64,000 bases of DNA from Actinokineospora inagensis DSM 44258. Its GTDB lineage: Bacteria; Actinomycetota; Actinomycetes; Mycobacteriales; Pseudonocardiaceae. Each line of letters starts with the position of its first letter. The first letter of the stretch is position 1. A program made the position numbers and the translations under genes. Below, piece after piece: positions 35,906 through 44,262 of the stretch. Under the pieces are notes generated by a model. The model was not told the origin of the DNA, did no database searches, and saw nothing but the letters and a program-made list of their open reading frames with translations. The stretch covers positions 50,761 to 114,760 of the forward strand of contig NZ_AXWW01000017.1 of NCBI RefSeq assembly GCF_000482865.1. Direction: 5' to 3'.

Positions 35906-36730
35906 GTGGCGAGCGAGACCAGCGCGGAGCGGGCTCTGGGGACGACCGGTGTGGCCAGGGTGGCGGTGGGGTCGACCGAGTCGGTCGCGGCGAACATCGC
36001 CTGGTGGGACGCCGACGCGGACGACTACCACCGGGAGCACGGGGACTTCCTCGGGGTCAGCGATTTCATGTGGTGCCCGGAGTCGGTGCGCGAGGCGGAC
36101 GCGCGGCTGCTCGGCGACGTCGACGGGCGGGACGTGCTGGAGGTCGGCTGCGGGTCGGCGCCGTGCGCGCGGTGGCTGGCCGACCAGGGCGCGCGGGTGG
36201 TCGGGCTGGACCTGTCGAGCGGGATGCTGCGGTACGCGGCGGCGGCGAACACGGCGACCGGGACCCGGGTGCCGTTGGTGCGGGCGAACGCGGAGCGGTT
36301 GCCGTTCGCGGCGGGCTCGTTCGACCTGGCGTGCTCGGCTTTCGGCGCGGTGCCGTTCGTCGCCGATGTCGGCGCGGTGTTCCGCGAGGTGGCCCGGGTG
36401 CTGCGGCCGGGCGGCACCTGGACGTTCGCCGTCACCCACCCGATGCGGTGGATCTTTCCGGACGACCCCGGCCAGGACGGGTTGCGGGTGACCGGCTCGT
36501 ACTTCGACCGGACCCCGTACGTGGAGGTCGACGCGGACGGCACGCCGACCTACGTGGAGCACCACCGCACGCTGGGCGACTACGTCCGCGCCCTGCACGG
36601 CGCCGGGTTCGACCTGTTCGACCTGGTGGAGCCCGAGTGGCCGGAGGGGCACACGCAGGAGTGGGGGCAGTGGAGCCCGCTGCGCGGTGAACTGTTCCCG
36701 GGGACCGCGATCTTCCGCTGTCGCCGGTGA
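35906..36730 (+). CDS. Class I SAM-dependent methyltransferase
   Basis: A 274-residue protein: motif I VLEVGCGSAPCARWLADQGA near 77-96, VVGLDLSSGMLRYA, FDLACSAFGAVPFV and a post-motif strand RPGGTWTFAVTHPMRW. Starting GTG 35906 is reasonable. It is a UbiE/Methyltransf_11-type enzyme next to the rpsA promoter, on the opposite strand. A methyltransferase in this place between rpsA and coaE/polA genes is common in actinobacteria. Substrate unknown. The stop overlaps the GNAT start by 4 bases (GTGA). Confidence 0.9.
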   Translation: MASETSAERALGTTGVARVAVGSTESVAANIAWWDADADDYHREHGDFLGVSDFMWCPESVREADARLLGDVDGRDVLEVGCGSAPCARWLADQGARVVGLDLSSGMLRYAAAANTATGTRVPLVRANAERLPFAAGSFDLACSAFGAVPFVADVGAVFREVARVLRPGGTWTFAVTHPMRWIFPDDPGQDGLRVTGSYFDRTPYVEVDADGTPTYVEHHRTLGDYVRALHGAGFDLFDLVEPEWPEGHTQEWGQWSPLRGELFPGTAIFRCRR

Positions 36731-37647
36731 CCGCCCCGCTGGTGCGGGCGCAGTCGGTTCGGTTCGCCGGGCTGGACCCGCTGCTGCCCGCCGTCGTCGA
36801 GCCACCACCGGGGGACGTGATCACGGCGGCGCTGCCGGACGGTGACCGGGTGGCGGCGGTGATCACCAAGACCACCCCTGCGCCGGGCACCCCGCAGACG
36901 CTGTGGTCGGCGGCGCGGGTGTGGGAGATGCACCCGCTGGCCGGGGCGACCGGCGGTGCCGGGGTGGACGCGTTGCTGCGGCGGTGGCCGTCGGTGCTGG
37001 CGCGGGTCTCCCCCGGCCGGGATTCCTCGTGCGTGGTGTCGTGGCCCGCGCGGGACGTCGCGGCGACCAGCGCGTTCCTGGCGCACGGATTCGTCCCGCT
37101 CGCGGTGTTGGCCGTGCGGACGGGCGGTCCGACCGCGAGCGGCGGCCAGACGTCCGCGCGGGTGCGACGGGCGGTGGCGGGCGACCTCGACGCGCTGGTG
37201 GTCTCGGCGATGGCGGAACTGGAGTACTCGGCGCTGGTCGGCGGCGCGATCCCCCGCGCGGGGGCGGCGACCATCAAACGGGAGGCGCTGCGCCAACACC
37301 TCGCCCAAGGGGACCCGATCTGGATCGCCGAACTCGACGGCGTTCCAGTGGGCCACATCGAGGGTTGGCACACCGTGTCGACGGCGGGCTCGTGGGCGGA
37401 GACCCGGCTGCGGCACGGGCGGTGGGCGTACGTGAACTGCCTGTCCGTGCTGCCATCCGCGCGAGGTAGTGGCGTCGGCCGCGCGTTGACAGATGTGGCG
37501 CACGATGAACTGCTCGTCGCGGGTACGGCGGGCTCGTTCCTGTACTACAACCCGCCGAACCCGGTTTCACCGGTGTTCTGGGCCCGACAGGGCTACCGGC
37601 CACTGTGGACAGTCTGGGAGATCCGCCCCGCGAGCGCGCTCCGCTGA
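36727..37647 (+). CDS. GNAT-family N-acetyltransferase
   Basis: A 306-residue protein translationally coupled to the methyltransferase. The GNAT core is in the C-terminal half: RRAVAGDLDALVVSAM, WIAELDGVPVGHIEG, CLSVLPSARGSGVGRALTDVAH (acetyl-CoA site near 238-259) and a final VSPVFWARQGYRPLWTVWEI. The N-terminal ~130 residues are a less conserved region. Acetyl acceptor unknown. Confidence 0.87.
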   Translation: MTAPLVRAQSVRFAGLDPLLPAVVEPPPGDVITAALPDGDRVAAVITKTTPAPGTPQTLWSAARVWEMHPLAGATGGAGVDALLRRWPSVLARVSPGRDSSCVVSWPARDVAATSAFLAHGFVPLAVLAVRTGGPTASGGQTSARVRRAVAGDLDALVVSAMAELEYSALVGGAIPRAGAATIKREALRQHLAQGDPIWIAELDGVPVGHIEGWHTVSTAGSWAETRLRHGRWAYVNCLSVLPSARGSGVGRALTDVAHDELLVAGTAGSFLYYNPPNPVSPVFWARQGYRPLWTVWEIRPASALR

Positions 37648-37732
37648 CCCCCGGGTCCCGGCTTCACCCCATCGAGTCGTCCAGATCACCCCCTCCCCGG
37701 TTGCGCCGTGCCCCCGCCCGGCGCAGTATTTG

Positions 37733-37748
37733 AACTGACCAGTCAGTT
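37733..37748. promoter_or_regulatory. TetR-type operator AACTGAC-CA-GTCAGTT
   Basis: A perfect 7 bp inverted repeat with a 2-base centre, 31 bases before the first start of the operon that ends with its own TetR regulator. I recall this operator form (ACTGACCAGTCAGT) from TetR-controlled actinobacterial loci. Very likely the site of autoregulation. Confidence 0.85.
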
Positions 37749-37778
37749 TAAGAGCCAGCCGGCTCAAGGGGAGGTGTC

Positions 37779-38405
37779 GTGGACGTCTACGCGGACCGCG
37801 TCGTGGTGACCGGGGCGCACGGCCGCCTGCTGGAGCCGACCTCGCTCCGAGTCGGCCCCGGTGAACTCGCCGTGGTCGCGGGCGAACCCACCGCCGGTCA
37901 CACCGCCTTCGGCCTGGCGTTGACCGGCCGGATCGCCCCGTCGGAAGGGTCGGTCAGCCCGTCGGCGGCCGAACTGCGGGCGCACGCCGTCCTGGTCGAC
38001 GCGCCCGCCGTCACCGAGCCCGAGCCGAACCTGCGGGTCGCCGACGTGATCGCCGAGGAGCTCGTGCTGGCCGGGGCGCGACACCGGAAGTCGGCCACCG
38101 CCCGGCTCCTCGACGAGCACGGCCTCGCGCCGGGCACCCGGTTCGAGGACGTCCCCGGCCGGACCAGGGTCGCGCTGCTGACCGCGCTGGCCGCGAGCCG
38201 CCCCGGCGCCGAGCTGCTGGTGATCGACACGCCCGACCGGCACAGCAGCGACCCCGCCGACTGGCTGCCGACCGCGATGGCGCACGCGAAGGACGGTCGG
38301 GCGGTGGTCGTGCTGTGCGGCACGTCGACCGCGTTGCGCCTCCCCCTGACCCCGGCCCGGCTCGGCGAGTCGGACCAGCCCGCCCCCCTGGAGTCGTCGC
38401 TGTGA
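37779..38405 (+). CDS. ABC-ATPase-like protein with degenerate nucleotide motifs
   Basis: A 208-residue protein with the layout of an ABC ATPase, including the Walker A loop after VGPGELAVVAGEPT, but key residues are lost. Walker A is G-E-P-T-A-G-H-T (35-42), with His41 in place of the essential Lys. The LSGGQ signature is replaced by VPGRTR, and Walker B is LLVIDTPD, with Thr151 in place of the catalytic Glu. It probably binds nucleotide poorly or not at all and may have a structural or regulatory role. Start GTG 37779 with AAGGGGAGG upstream. The stop overlaps the YhgE/Pip gene (GTGA). Confidence 0.82.
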   Translation: MDVYADRVVVTGAHGRLLEPTSLRVGPGELAVVAGEPTAGHTAFGLALTGRIAPSEGSVSPSAAELRAHAVLVDAPAVTEPEPNLRVADVIAEELVLAGARHRKSATARLLDEHGLAPGTRFEDVPGRTRVALLTALAASRPGAELLVIDTPDRHSSDPADWLPTAMAHAKDGRAVVVLCGTSTALRLPLTPARLGESDQPAPLESSL

Positions 38406-40381
38406 GTGTTCTCCGCCTGGCCCGCAACGAGCTGCGCCGGGTCAGCTCGGGCACCCTGCCCAAGCTGGCCGTCGCGGCCCTCGTGCTGGTGCCGCTGCTC
38501 TACGGCTCGCTGTACCTGTACGCCAACGCCGACCCGTACAACCGGCTGGACAAGATCCCGGCCGCGCTGGTGGTCACCGACCAGGGCGTGCTGCTGGCCG
38601 ACGGGTCCAGGCTGGACGCGGGCGGCAAGGTGGCCGAGCAGTTGAAGTCGTCCGGGAAGTTCGACTGGCGCGAGGTGGACGCCAAGGCGGCGGAGGACGG
38701 GGTGCGGTCCGGGCAGTACACCTTCTCGATCACGCTGCCGGAGGACTTCTCCGCGTCGCTGGCCTCGTCAGCGGACTTCGCGCCGCGGCAGGGCATGATC
38801 ACGGTGACCACCAACGACGCCAACAACTACCTGGTCGGCACGATCGCGGACCGGGTGGTCAGCGCGGTCCGCGAGTCGGTGGCGGCGGCGGTCGGCACCC
38901 AGGCGGCGGACAAGTTCCTGGTCGGGTTCGGCACCGTCTACCAGCGCACCCAGCAGGCCGCCGACGGCGCGGCCCGGCTGACCGACGGCGCGACCCAGCT
39001 CGACACCGGCGCCACCCAACTGTCCGACGGTCAGCACAAGCTGCTCGACGGCGCCACCCAGCTCGCCGACGGTTCGACGGCGGCGGCCACCGGCGCGCGC
39101 AAGCTGTCGTCCGGTTTGGACACGTTGCAGGCCAAGACGAAGGACCTCCCGGCGCAGACCGCGCAGCTCGCCTCGGGCGCGCGGCAGGTGGCCAACGGCA
39201 ACGAGCAGGTCGCGACGACCGCGGAGCAGTTGTCGGCGGCGGCGCAGGGCGCGGTCGACAAGATCGGCGACCTCGACTCGGCCATCAGCGCCAAGCTGCA
39301 CGCCGCGGGCCTGTCCGACGCCGACGTCACCCAGGTCATGGGCCAACTGCGCACGCTGCGCGACCCGGTCAACCAGGCGAACAGCCAGGTGCAGACCGCC
39401 GCCGGGCAGTTGCGGACGCTGGCCAACGGCGCCGACCAGGTCGCCGACGGCGCCGAGACCCTGGCGGACGCCACCCCCGCGCTGACCACGGGCATCTCCG
39501 ACGCGGCGACCGGCGCCCGCGACCTGTCCACCGGCGTCGGCAAACTCCACGACGGCGCCGCGACCCTGAAGTCCGGCGAGGTCTCCGCCGTCGACGGCAC
39601 CGACAAGCTGACCGCCGGTTCGAAGCAACTCCTCGACGGCGCCACCCAGTTGCGCGACGGTCTCACCGCGGGCCTCGGCCAGATCCCGCACCCGGACAAC
39701 GCGACCCGCGAGGCCACCGCGAAAACCATCGGCGACCCGGTCGCCGTGCACACCGTCGGCGAGAACAGCGCGGGCAGCTACGGCGCGGGCCTGGCCCCGT
39801 TCTTCCTCGGCCTCGCCCTGTGGATCGGCGCGTTCGTGCTGTTCCTGCTGATCCGGCCGCTGTCCGCGCGCGCCCTTGCGGCCGGGCACTCGGCTCCCCG
39901 CACCGCGCTCGCCGGTTGGCTCACCCCCGCCGCGCTCGGCCTGGCCCAGGTCGTGATCATGTACGCCGCCGTCACCACCCTGATCGGCATCCACCCGGCC
40001 CGACCGATCGCCACCCTCGGTTTCCTGATGCTGACGTCGATCACGTTCGTCGCCGTCGTGCACGCGCTGAACGCCCTGCTGGGACCGGTCGGGAAGTTCG
40101 TCGCGCTGGTCGTCCTGATCCTGCAGTTGATCAGCGCCGGTGGCACGTTCCCCTGGCAGACCCTGCCGGGCGCGTTGATCCCGCTGCACAAGGCCCTGCC
40201 GATGGGGTACGTGGTCGACGGGCTGCGACACCTGCTCTACGGTGGCTCCGCCGACGGGGTGGGAGCCGACATCGGCGTGCTGCTGGCGTACCTGATCGGA
40301 GGACTCGTGCTGTCGACCCTGGCCGCGCGCAGGCAACGGGTGTGGACACCGGCGCGGCTGAAGCCGGAACTGGTCTTGTGA
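38402..40381 (+). CDS. YhgE/Pip-family membrane protein
   Basis: A 659-residue membrane protein related to the phage-infection protein Pip and to ABC-2 type exporters. One N-terminal membrane segment (~17-40) is followed by a large extracellular part with many short DGATQL/DGA.TL-type repeats (about 190-450, likely coiled coil). Five or six C-terminal membrane segments follow (~480-645). In actinobacteria such proteins are linked to cell-envelope or lipid transport. It lies between the degenerate ATPase and the TetR gene with 4-base overlaps on both sides, so all three form one tightly coupled operon. Confidence 0.92.
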   Translation: MSVLRLARNELRRVSSGTLPKLAVAALVLVPLLYGSLYLYANADPYNRLDKIPAALVVTDQGVLLADGSRLDAGGKVAEQLKSSGKFDWREVDAKAAEDGVRSGQYTFSITLPEDFSASLASSADFAPRQGMITVTTNDANNYLVGTIADRVVSAVRESVAAAVGTQAADKFLVGFGTVYQRTQQAADGAARLTDGATQLDTGATQLSDGQHKLLDGATQLADGSTAAATGARKLSSGLDTLQAKTKDLPAQTAQLASGARQVANGNEQVATTAEQLSAAAQGAVDKIGDLDSAISAKLHAAGLSDADVTQVMGQLRTLRDPVNQANSQVQTAAGQLRTLANGADQVADGAETLADATPALTTGISDAATGARDLSTGVGKLHDGAATLKSGEVSAVDGTDKLTAGSKQLLDGATQLRDGLTAGLGQIPHPDNATREATAKTIGDPVAVHTVGENSAGSYGAGLAPFFLGLALWIGAFVLFLLIRPLSARALAAGHSAPRTALAGWLTPAALGLAQVVIMYAAVTTLIGIHPARPIATLGFLMLTSITFVAVVHALNALLGPVGKFVALVVLILQLISAGGTFPWQTLPGALIPLHKALPMGYVVDGLRHLLYGGSADGVGADIGVLLAYLIGGLVLSTLAARRQRVWTPARLKPELVL

Positions 40382-40953
40382 CCGGGCGGACCAGCGCGAC
40401 CAAGCGCAAACTGTTCGACGCCACGCTGCGGTTGGCCGGGACGCGGGGGATGGTGGGCCTCACCGTTGACGAAATCGCGGCTGAGGCGGGGGTCGCGAAG
40501 GGGACGGTTTACTACAACTTCGGCAGCAAGGACGGGTTGATCGATGCTTTGCTGCGGTATGGGGTTGATCTGCTCGCTGCTCGGTTGAGGTCGGCCGAGG
40601 GGTCGGCTGCGGATACGTTGACCTTTTTGATCGACGGGATGTTGGGGTTCTTTGCGGAGTACCCGACGTTTGCGCAATTGCTGGTGAGCGAGCTTTGGCG
40701 GACTCCTGGGCAGTGGCAGCAGACGTTGACGTTGCTGCGGGAAGAAGTGACGTCGATTATTCGGGGGCAGTTGCAGCGGTTGGCTGATGAGGGGGAGATG
40801 CCGGAGGGGATTCGGGTGGAGACGGCTGCTTCGGCGTTGTTCGGGACGGTGTTGGTGGTGGCGTTGGATTGGCAGGTTTTTAATCGGGAGCAGACGGGGG
40901 TGGAGGTTCGGGAGTCGGTGCTGATGTTGGTTCGGGGGCTTCGGCGGGGATAG
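40378..40953 (+). CDS. TetR-family transcriptional regulator
   Basis: A 191-residue regulator. The helix-turn-helix is LTVDEIAAEAGVAKGTVYYN (residues ~27-46), followed by FGSKDGLIDALL. It starts at GTG 40378 within the YhgE stop overlap. It most likely represses its own operon through the palindrome at 37733-37748. The codon use drifts within the gene: the later part is strongly G/T-rich (45 of 60 bases at 40801-40860 by hand count), leading into the repeat locus at 41 kb. Confidence 0.93.
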   Translation: MTGRTSATKRKLFDATLRLAGTRGMVGLTVDEIAAEAGVAKGTVYYNFGSKDGLIDALLRYGVDLLAARLRSAEGSAADTLTFLIDGMLGFFAEYPTFAQLLVSELWRTPGQWQQTLTLLREEVTSIIRGQLQRLADEGEMPEGIRVETAASALFGTVLVVALDWQVFNREQTGVEVRESVLMLVRGLRRG

Positions 40954-41047
40954 CGCTTGGGGGGTGCTCCTGGGGGAGCCTTCTTGGGGTGTGTCCCTGG
41001 GTTTCTCCAGGTGGTCGTGGTTGGGGTGGACTGTCGGTGGGGTTGTC

Positions 41048-41466
41048 TAGGCTGTGTATTCAGGGGCTCAAGTTCGGGTTGATCATGGTTGTCGGTCGGC
41101 GGGCGGATCTTGTCGGTGGGTCGGTCTAGGCTGTGTATTTGGGGGCGTTGTTGGCGGTTGATCTTGTGTGAGGAGGCTCTGGGCCTCGGCTGCGCCTCGG
41201 GGTTCGGCCTTGTCGCCTGGCGGCGACGCCGGCCTCGGGCGCCAGATAAAACGGGCGGTTGGGATCGGCGGGTCCCGAGGCGCGCGGTGCAGGTTGGTGG
41301 ACTTCGTCGATGTGGGTGTTGGTTTCGAGGCGCGCGGTGCGGGGGTGGGGCTTCGCCGATGGGGCGGGGGTTTTGTGGCGCGCGGGGGGCAGGGGTGGGG
41401 CTTGGCCGATGGGGCGAGGGTTTTGTGGCGCGCGCGGGGGGCAGGGGTGGGGCTTCGTCATGCGGT
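41048..41466 (+). repeat. Composite repeat locus C: P, P, Q, no element M, then T array
   Basis: P copies are at 41048-41089 and 41126-41168, module Q at 41169-41247, and about four T units of ~47-52 bp at 41264-41466. The Q-to-T junction (41248-41263) lacks the ~149 bp M element found in the same place in locus B and in both halves of locus D, leaving only AAAA then CGGGC, the outer bases of an M end. The plus strand is strongly G/T-rich. Confidence 0.85.
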
Positions 41467-41585
41467 GGATTCGATTGTGGTGGTGCCGGGTGGGCGTGGT
41501 GGTTCTTGCTCGCGAGTGGCTGGTTGGAGAGGCGGGTTCTTGGCCTGCTTGAAGGCGCGATGTGAATGGGATAAGGGGAGAGTTG

Positions 41586-42074
41586 TCAGGGGTGGGTGAG
41601 GGCGCGGCGGGTGGCGTTGAGGATTTCTTCGGTGATTTCGGTGGGTGAGGGCCAGCGGGTGCGGCCTGCGTAGCCGACTGGGGCGAGGATGACCTGGTGG
41701 AGGGGGTGGCCTTTCAGCACTGTCGGCTCGGTGTGGTTGTGGGGGGTGCAGGCCTCGACCACGGGGGCGTGCGGGGCGAGGAGGGGGGCGATGGCGCGGA
41801 GGGTGGGGGTGCGGGTGTCGGCGTGGATCCAGGTGATGAGGAGGTCGGCGGGGGCGCCGAGGGTGCGGCGGGCTCGGGTGGCGAGGGTGCGGGGGTGGGC
41901 CCAGTCGGCCTCGACCCAGCGGGCTCGGCCAGATGTCGCCGTGTCGTGGTCGGCGGGGAGGGGGGCGTAGTGGCGGCTGGGGAGCACCACATACCAGCCG
42001 TTGGCCACCAGGCGTTCTACGCAGCCGGTGAGCATGCCGGTTCCGCTGAGCACCAGGGCACGTTTGGTTCCCAC
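41586..42074 (-). CDS. Rossmann-fold (SDR-like) protein of unknown function
   Basis: A 162-residue protein. GTG 42074 has GGGAGG five to six bases upstream and begins VGTKRALVLSGTGMLTGCVE. The glycine-rich turn GTGML near the N-terminus plus RWVEADWAHPRTLA suggest a dinucleotide-binding Rossmann fold without a usual SDR catalytic YxxxK. The C-terminus has HQVILAPVGYAG and ends EEILNATRRALTHP. It lies 14 bases after bluB and is probably co-transcribed. The coding strand is A/C-rich like the neighbouring repeat's complement. Confidence 0.75.
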   Translation of the reverse strand: MGTKRALVLSGTGMLTGCVERLVANGWYVVLPSRHYAPLPADHDTATSGRARWVEADWAHPRTLATRARRTLGAPADLLITWIHADTRTPTLRAIAPLLAPHAPVVEACTPHNHTEPTVLKGHPLHQVILAPVGYAGRTRWPSPTEITEEILNATRRALTHP

Positions 42075-42088
42075 GCCGCCTCCCGTTG

Positions 42089-42718
42089 TCAGGCGGGGCC
42101 CCGGGTGTAGCGCTCGTGGTGGATGACCTGGTCCACCGGGATGCGGCTCCGCCAACCGTGTCGTTCGAGGTCGGGGACCTCCTGGAGCCGCTCGACCGGG
42201 CCGAGGCAGAGCCAGGCCACCGGCCGCACCGACGCGGGGATGTGCAGGAGCGACCGGAGGTGGTCCTCTTGGTAAAAGCTTACCCAACCGACGCCCAATC
42301 CCTCAGCGGTCGCGGCGAGCCAGAGGTTCTGGATGGCCAGGCACACCGAGTACAGGCCCGCGTCGGCGATGGCGTGCCTGCCGAGGACGGCGGGGCTGCC
42401 CCGGTCCGGGTCGTAGGTGACGACGACGGACAGGGTCGACTCGAGGATTCCGTCGATCTTGATGCGGTCGAAGGCGGTGGCGCGTTCCCCGGTGAGGCCT
42501 GCGGCGAAGTGGGCGCGTTCGTCGTGCACGTGGCGGTGGAAGCGGGCCCGGGTGTCCGGGTCGCGGACGACGACGAAGTCCCACGGTTGCGTCATGCCCA
42601 CGCTGGGCGCGGCGTGCGCGGCGGACAGGACGCGGCGTAAGACCTCGTCGTCGATGGCGGCGCCGGTGAACTCGGCGCGCACGTCGCGGCGGCGGGAGAT
42701 GACCTCGTAGACGTCCAT
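42089..42718 (-). CDS. bluB: 5,6-dimethylbenzimidazole synthase
   Basis: A 209-residue nitroreductase-fold enzyme that destroys FMNH2 with oxygen to make the lower ligand of vitamin B12. Family motifs: SRRRDVRAEF near 8-17, AAPSVGMTQPWDFVVVRDP near 36-54, LGVGWVSFYQEDHLRSLLHIP near 141-161, and WLCLGPVE. The ATG start at 42718 and length fit BluB. No other cobalamin gene or B12 riboswitch is in the window. A small Rossmann-fold gene follows closely. Confidence 0.92.
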   Translation of the reverse strand: MDVYEVISRRRDVRAEFTGAAIDDEVLRRVLSAAHAAPSVGMTQPWDFVVVRDPDTRARFHRHVHDERAHFAAGLTGERATAFDRIKIDGILESTLSVVVTYDPDRGSPAVLGRHAIADAGLYSVCLAIQNLWLAATAEGLGVGWVSFYQEDHLRSLLHIPASVRPVAWLCLGPVERLQEVPDLERHGWRSRIPVDQVIHHERYTRGPA

Positions 42719-42732
42719 CCCGCCAGCGTAAA

Positions 42733-43143
42733 TCAGCCGGCGCGGTGCTGGGTCAGGCTGAAGGTGTTACCCGAGTCGTCGCGGAACATGGCTTCGATCC
42801 CGTAAGGACGGTCCGCGGGTTCGCTGAGGAACACGACGCCGCGCTCGCTGAGCTCGCGGTACGCCTTGTGGCAGTCGTCGGTGGACAGGACGCCGGGGCC
42901 GAGGGCGCCCTTGGCGATCAGGCCGCTGATGACCTCGGCGGTCTCCGGGTCGTTGCCCATCGACGGGTGCGCCAGGATCAACTCGCCGCCGCCACCGGGC
43001 GGGGCGACGGTGAGCCAGCGGGCGGTGCCGGGCTCGGGTCCCAGGGGGACGTCCATCCGCGCCTCGAACCCCAACTTCTCGGTGTAGAACGCCTTCGCCG
43101 AGTCCTGGTCGAGCACCCAGACGGTCGTGTGCGTCAACTTCAT
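42733..43143 (-). CDS. VOC-family protein (extradiol dioxygenase/glyoxalase fold)
   Basis: A 136-residue VOC protein starting at ATG 43143 (MKLTHTTVWVLDQDSAKAFY) with GGGAGAG upstream. Another possible start, GTG 43182, overlaps the AraC stop (GTGA). The second half has GVVFLSEPADRPYGIEAMFRDDSG, common in the antibiotic-resistance-like VOC subgroup. It is encoded right after an AraC-type gene, a frequent pair in actinobacteria, so the regulator probably controls it. Substrate unknown. Confidence 0.9.
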   Translation of the reverse strand: MKLTHTTVWVLDQDSAKAFYTEKLGFEARMDVPLGPEPGTARWLTVAPPGGGGELILAHPSMGNDPETAEVISGLIAKGALGPGVLSTDDCHKAYRELSERGVVFLSEPADRPYGIEAMFRDDSGNTFSLTQHRAG

Positions 43144-43178
43144 CTTCGCGATCTCTCCCTGCTTGTCGTCGCTGGGGG

Positions 43179-43610
43179 TCACGCTAGGCCCTCGTCAGGT
43201 CGGGTGCCTTCTCCTGGATTGCGGGCCCACAACATCGCGATGCAGCCGGGGATCGCGGGCGGCCCCCCGCGTTCGACGACGCGCCTGCGGTACTCGCTGG
43301 GCGGGCAGCCGACCAGTTCGGTGAACCGGGACGAGAACGACCCGAGGCTGCTGAACCCCACCACCTGGCAGATCTCGGTGACGGTCAGGTTCGCGTTCGC
43401 CAGCAGGTCTTTCGCCCGCTCAACCCGCCGCCTGCTCAGGTACGCCCCCGGCGGTTCGCCGTAGGCGCTCTTGAACTCCCGCGCGAAGTGGTACCGCGAG
43501 AACCCCGCCTCCGCCGCCATGGTCGCCAAGTCCAACGGCTCGGCGTAGCGGGCGTCGATCAGATCGCGCGAACGCCGCAGGTGTACGAGCACGTCAACGG
43601 CGGTCACCAC
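43179..43610 (-). CDS. AraC-family helix-turn-helix regulator (short form)
   Basis: A 143-residue protein made almost wholly of the AraC DNA-binding domain: LATMAAEAGFSRYHFAREFK (first HTH, ~28-47) and TVTEICQVVGFSSLGSFSSRF (second HTH, ~76-96). No N-terminal ligand domain is present; a short ~25-residue tail could sense a ligand. It starts at GTG 43610. The stop overlaps the VOC gene's alternative start. Confidence 0.92.
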   Translation of the reverse strand: MVTAVDVLVHLRRSRDLIDARYAEPLDLATMAAEAGFSRYHFAREFKSAYGEPPGAYLSRRRVERAKDLLANANLTVTEICQVVGFSSLGSFSSRFTELVGCPPSEYRRRVVERGGPPAIPGCIAMLWARNPGEGTRPDEGLA

Positions 43611-43666
43611 CCGAGTTTACGCCCGCGCCAAGCCCCGACCACGCCGACGATGTGGCTGGGTGTGGA

Positions 43667-44170
43667 TCAGCGGCGGCCGTGCCTCCCGTGCGAGGCGATC
43701 CTGGCGCGGTGCTTGCCCGGTGGGCGGTCCCCCGGCTCGCGGAACGAATCGAAGACCCACCACGCGGCGAGCACGAACAAGATCAAGGAGGCCAACAGGC
43801 AGAGGGCGAGTACCGCCACCAGGCCTGATTCGTTGGCGACGCCGTCCGCGACCAGGTTGTCCGGGTCGGTGCGGTCGTAGACGACGGTGATCGGGTCGCC
43901 CACTCCGAACCTGGCGTCCGACCGGGTGAGGTAGAGCGTGCGGACCCGCTCGACACCGGCGACGCTGAACCGGGCGTCGAGCGAGCCGTCTTCGCGCCCG
44001 GTGGGTTGCTTGACCCGCACCACGACGCCCCGGACGTGCACGGCGTTCGCCTGCAGCGACTGCTGCGCCGCGTCCACCGGCGCGGCCGCCGCGCCACCCG
44101 CCACGCCCGAGCCGACGCAGGCCACCAACGCGCACCCGGCCCAGATCAGCCTGGTCCGCCGGTACCCCAC
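43667..44170 (-). CDS. DUF3592-type membrane protein
   Basis: A 167-residue protein. An N-terminal hydrophobic segment (LIWAGCALVACVGSGVAGGA) may be a signal or membrane anchor. A beta-rich domain (NAVHVRGVVVRVKQPTGRE ... VYDRTDPDNLVADG) of the DUF3592 pattern follows, then a C-terminal membrane helix (VAVLALCLLASLILFVLAAW) and a basic tail. Function unknown. ATG/GTG start at 44170. It lies 92 bases beyond the polA stop on the same strand. Confidence 0.8.
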   Translation of the reverse strand: MGYRRTRLIWAGCALVACVGSGVAGGAAAAPVDAAQQSLQANAVHVRGVVVRVKQPTGREDGSLDARFSVAGVERVRTLYLTRSDARFGVGDPITVVYDRTDPDNLVADGVANESGLVAVLALCLLASLILFVLAAWWVFDSFREPGDRPPGKHRARIASHGRHGRR

Positions 44171-44262
44171 GTCAACGCCCCGGCCGGTGCATGATCCCCA
44201 CCCCCGTGGAGATCATCGCTCAGTGGCGGTGGGTGTTCCAGGAGTGGCGGGTCACGGGGGGA

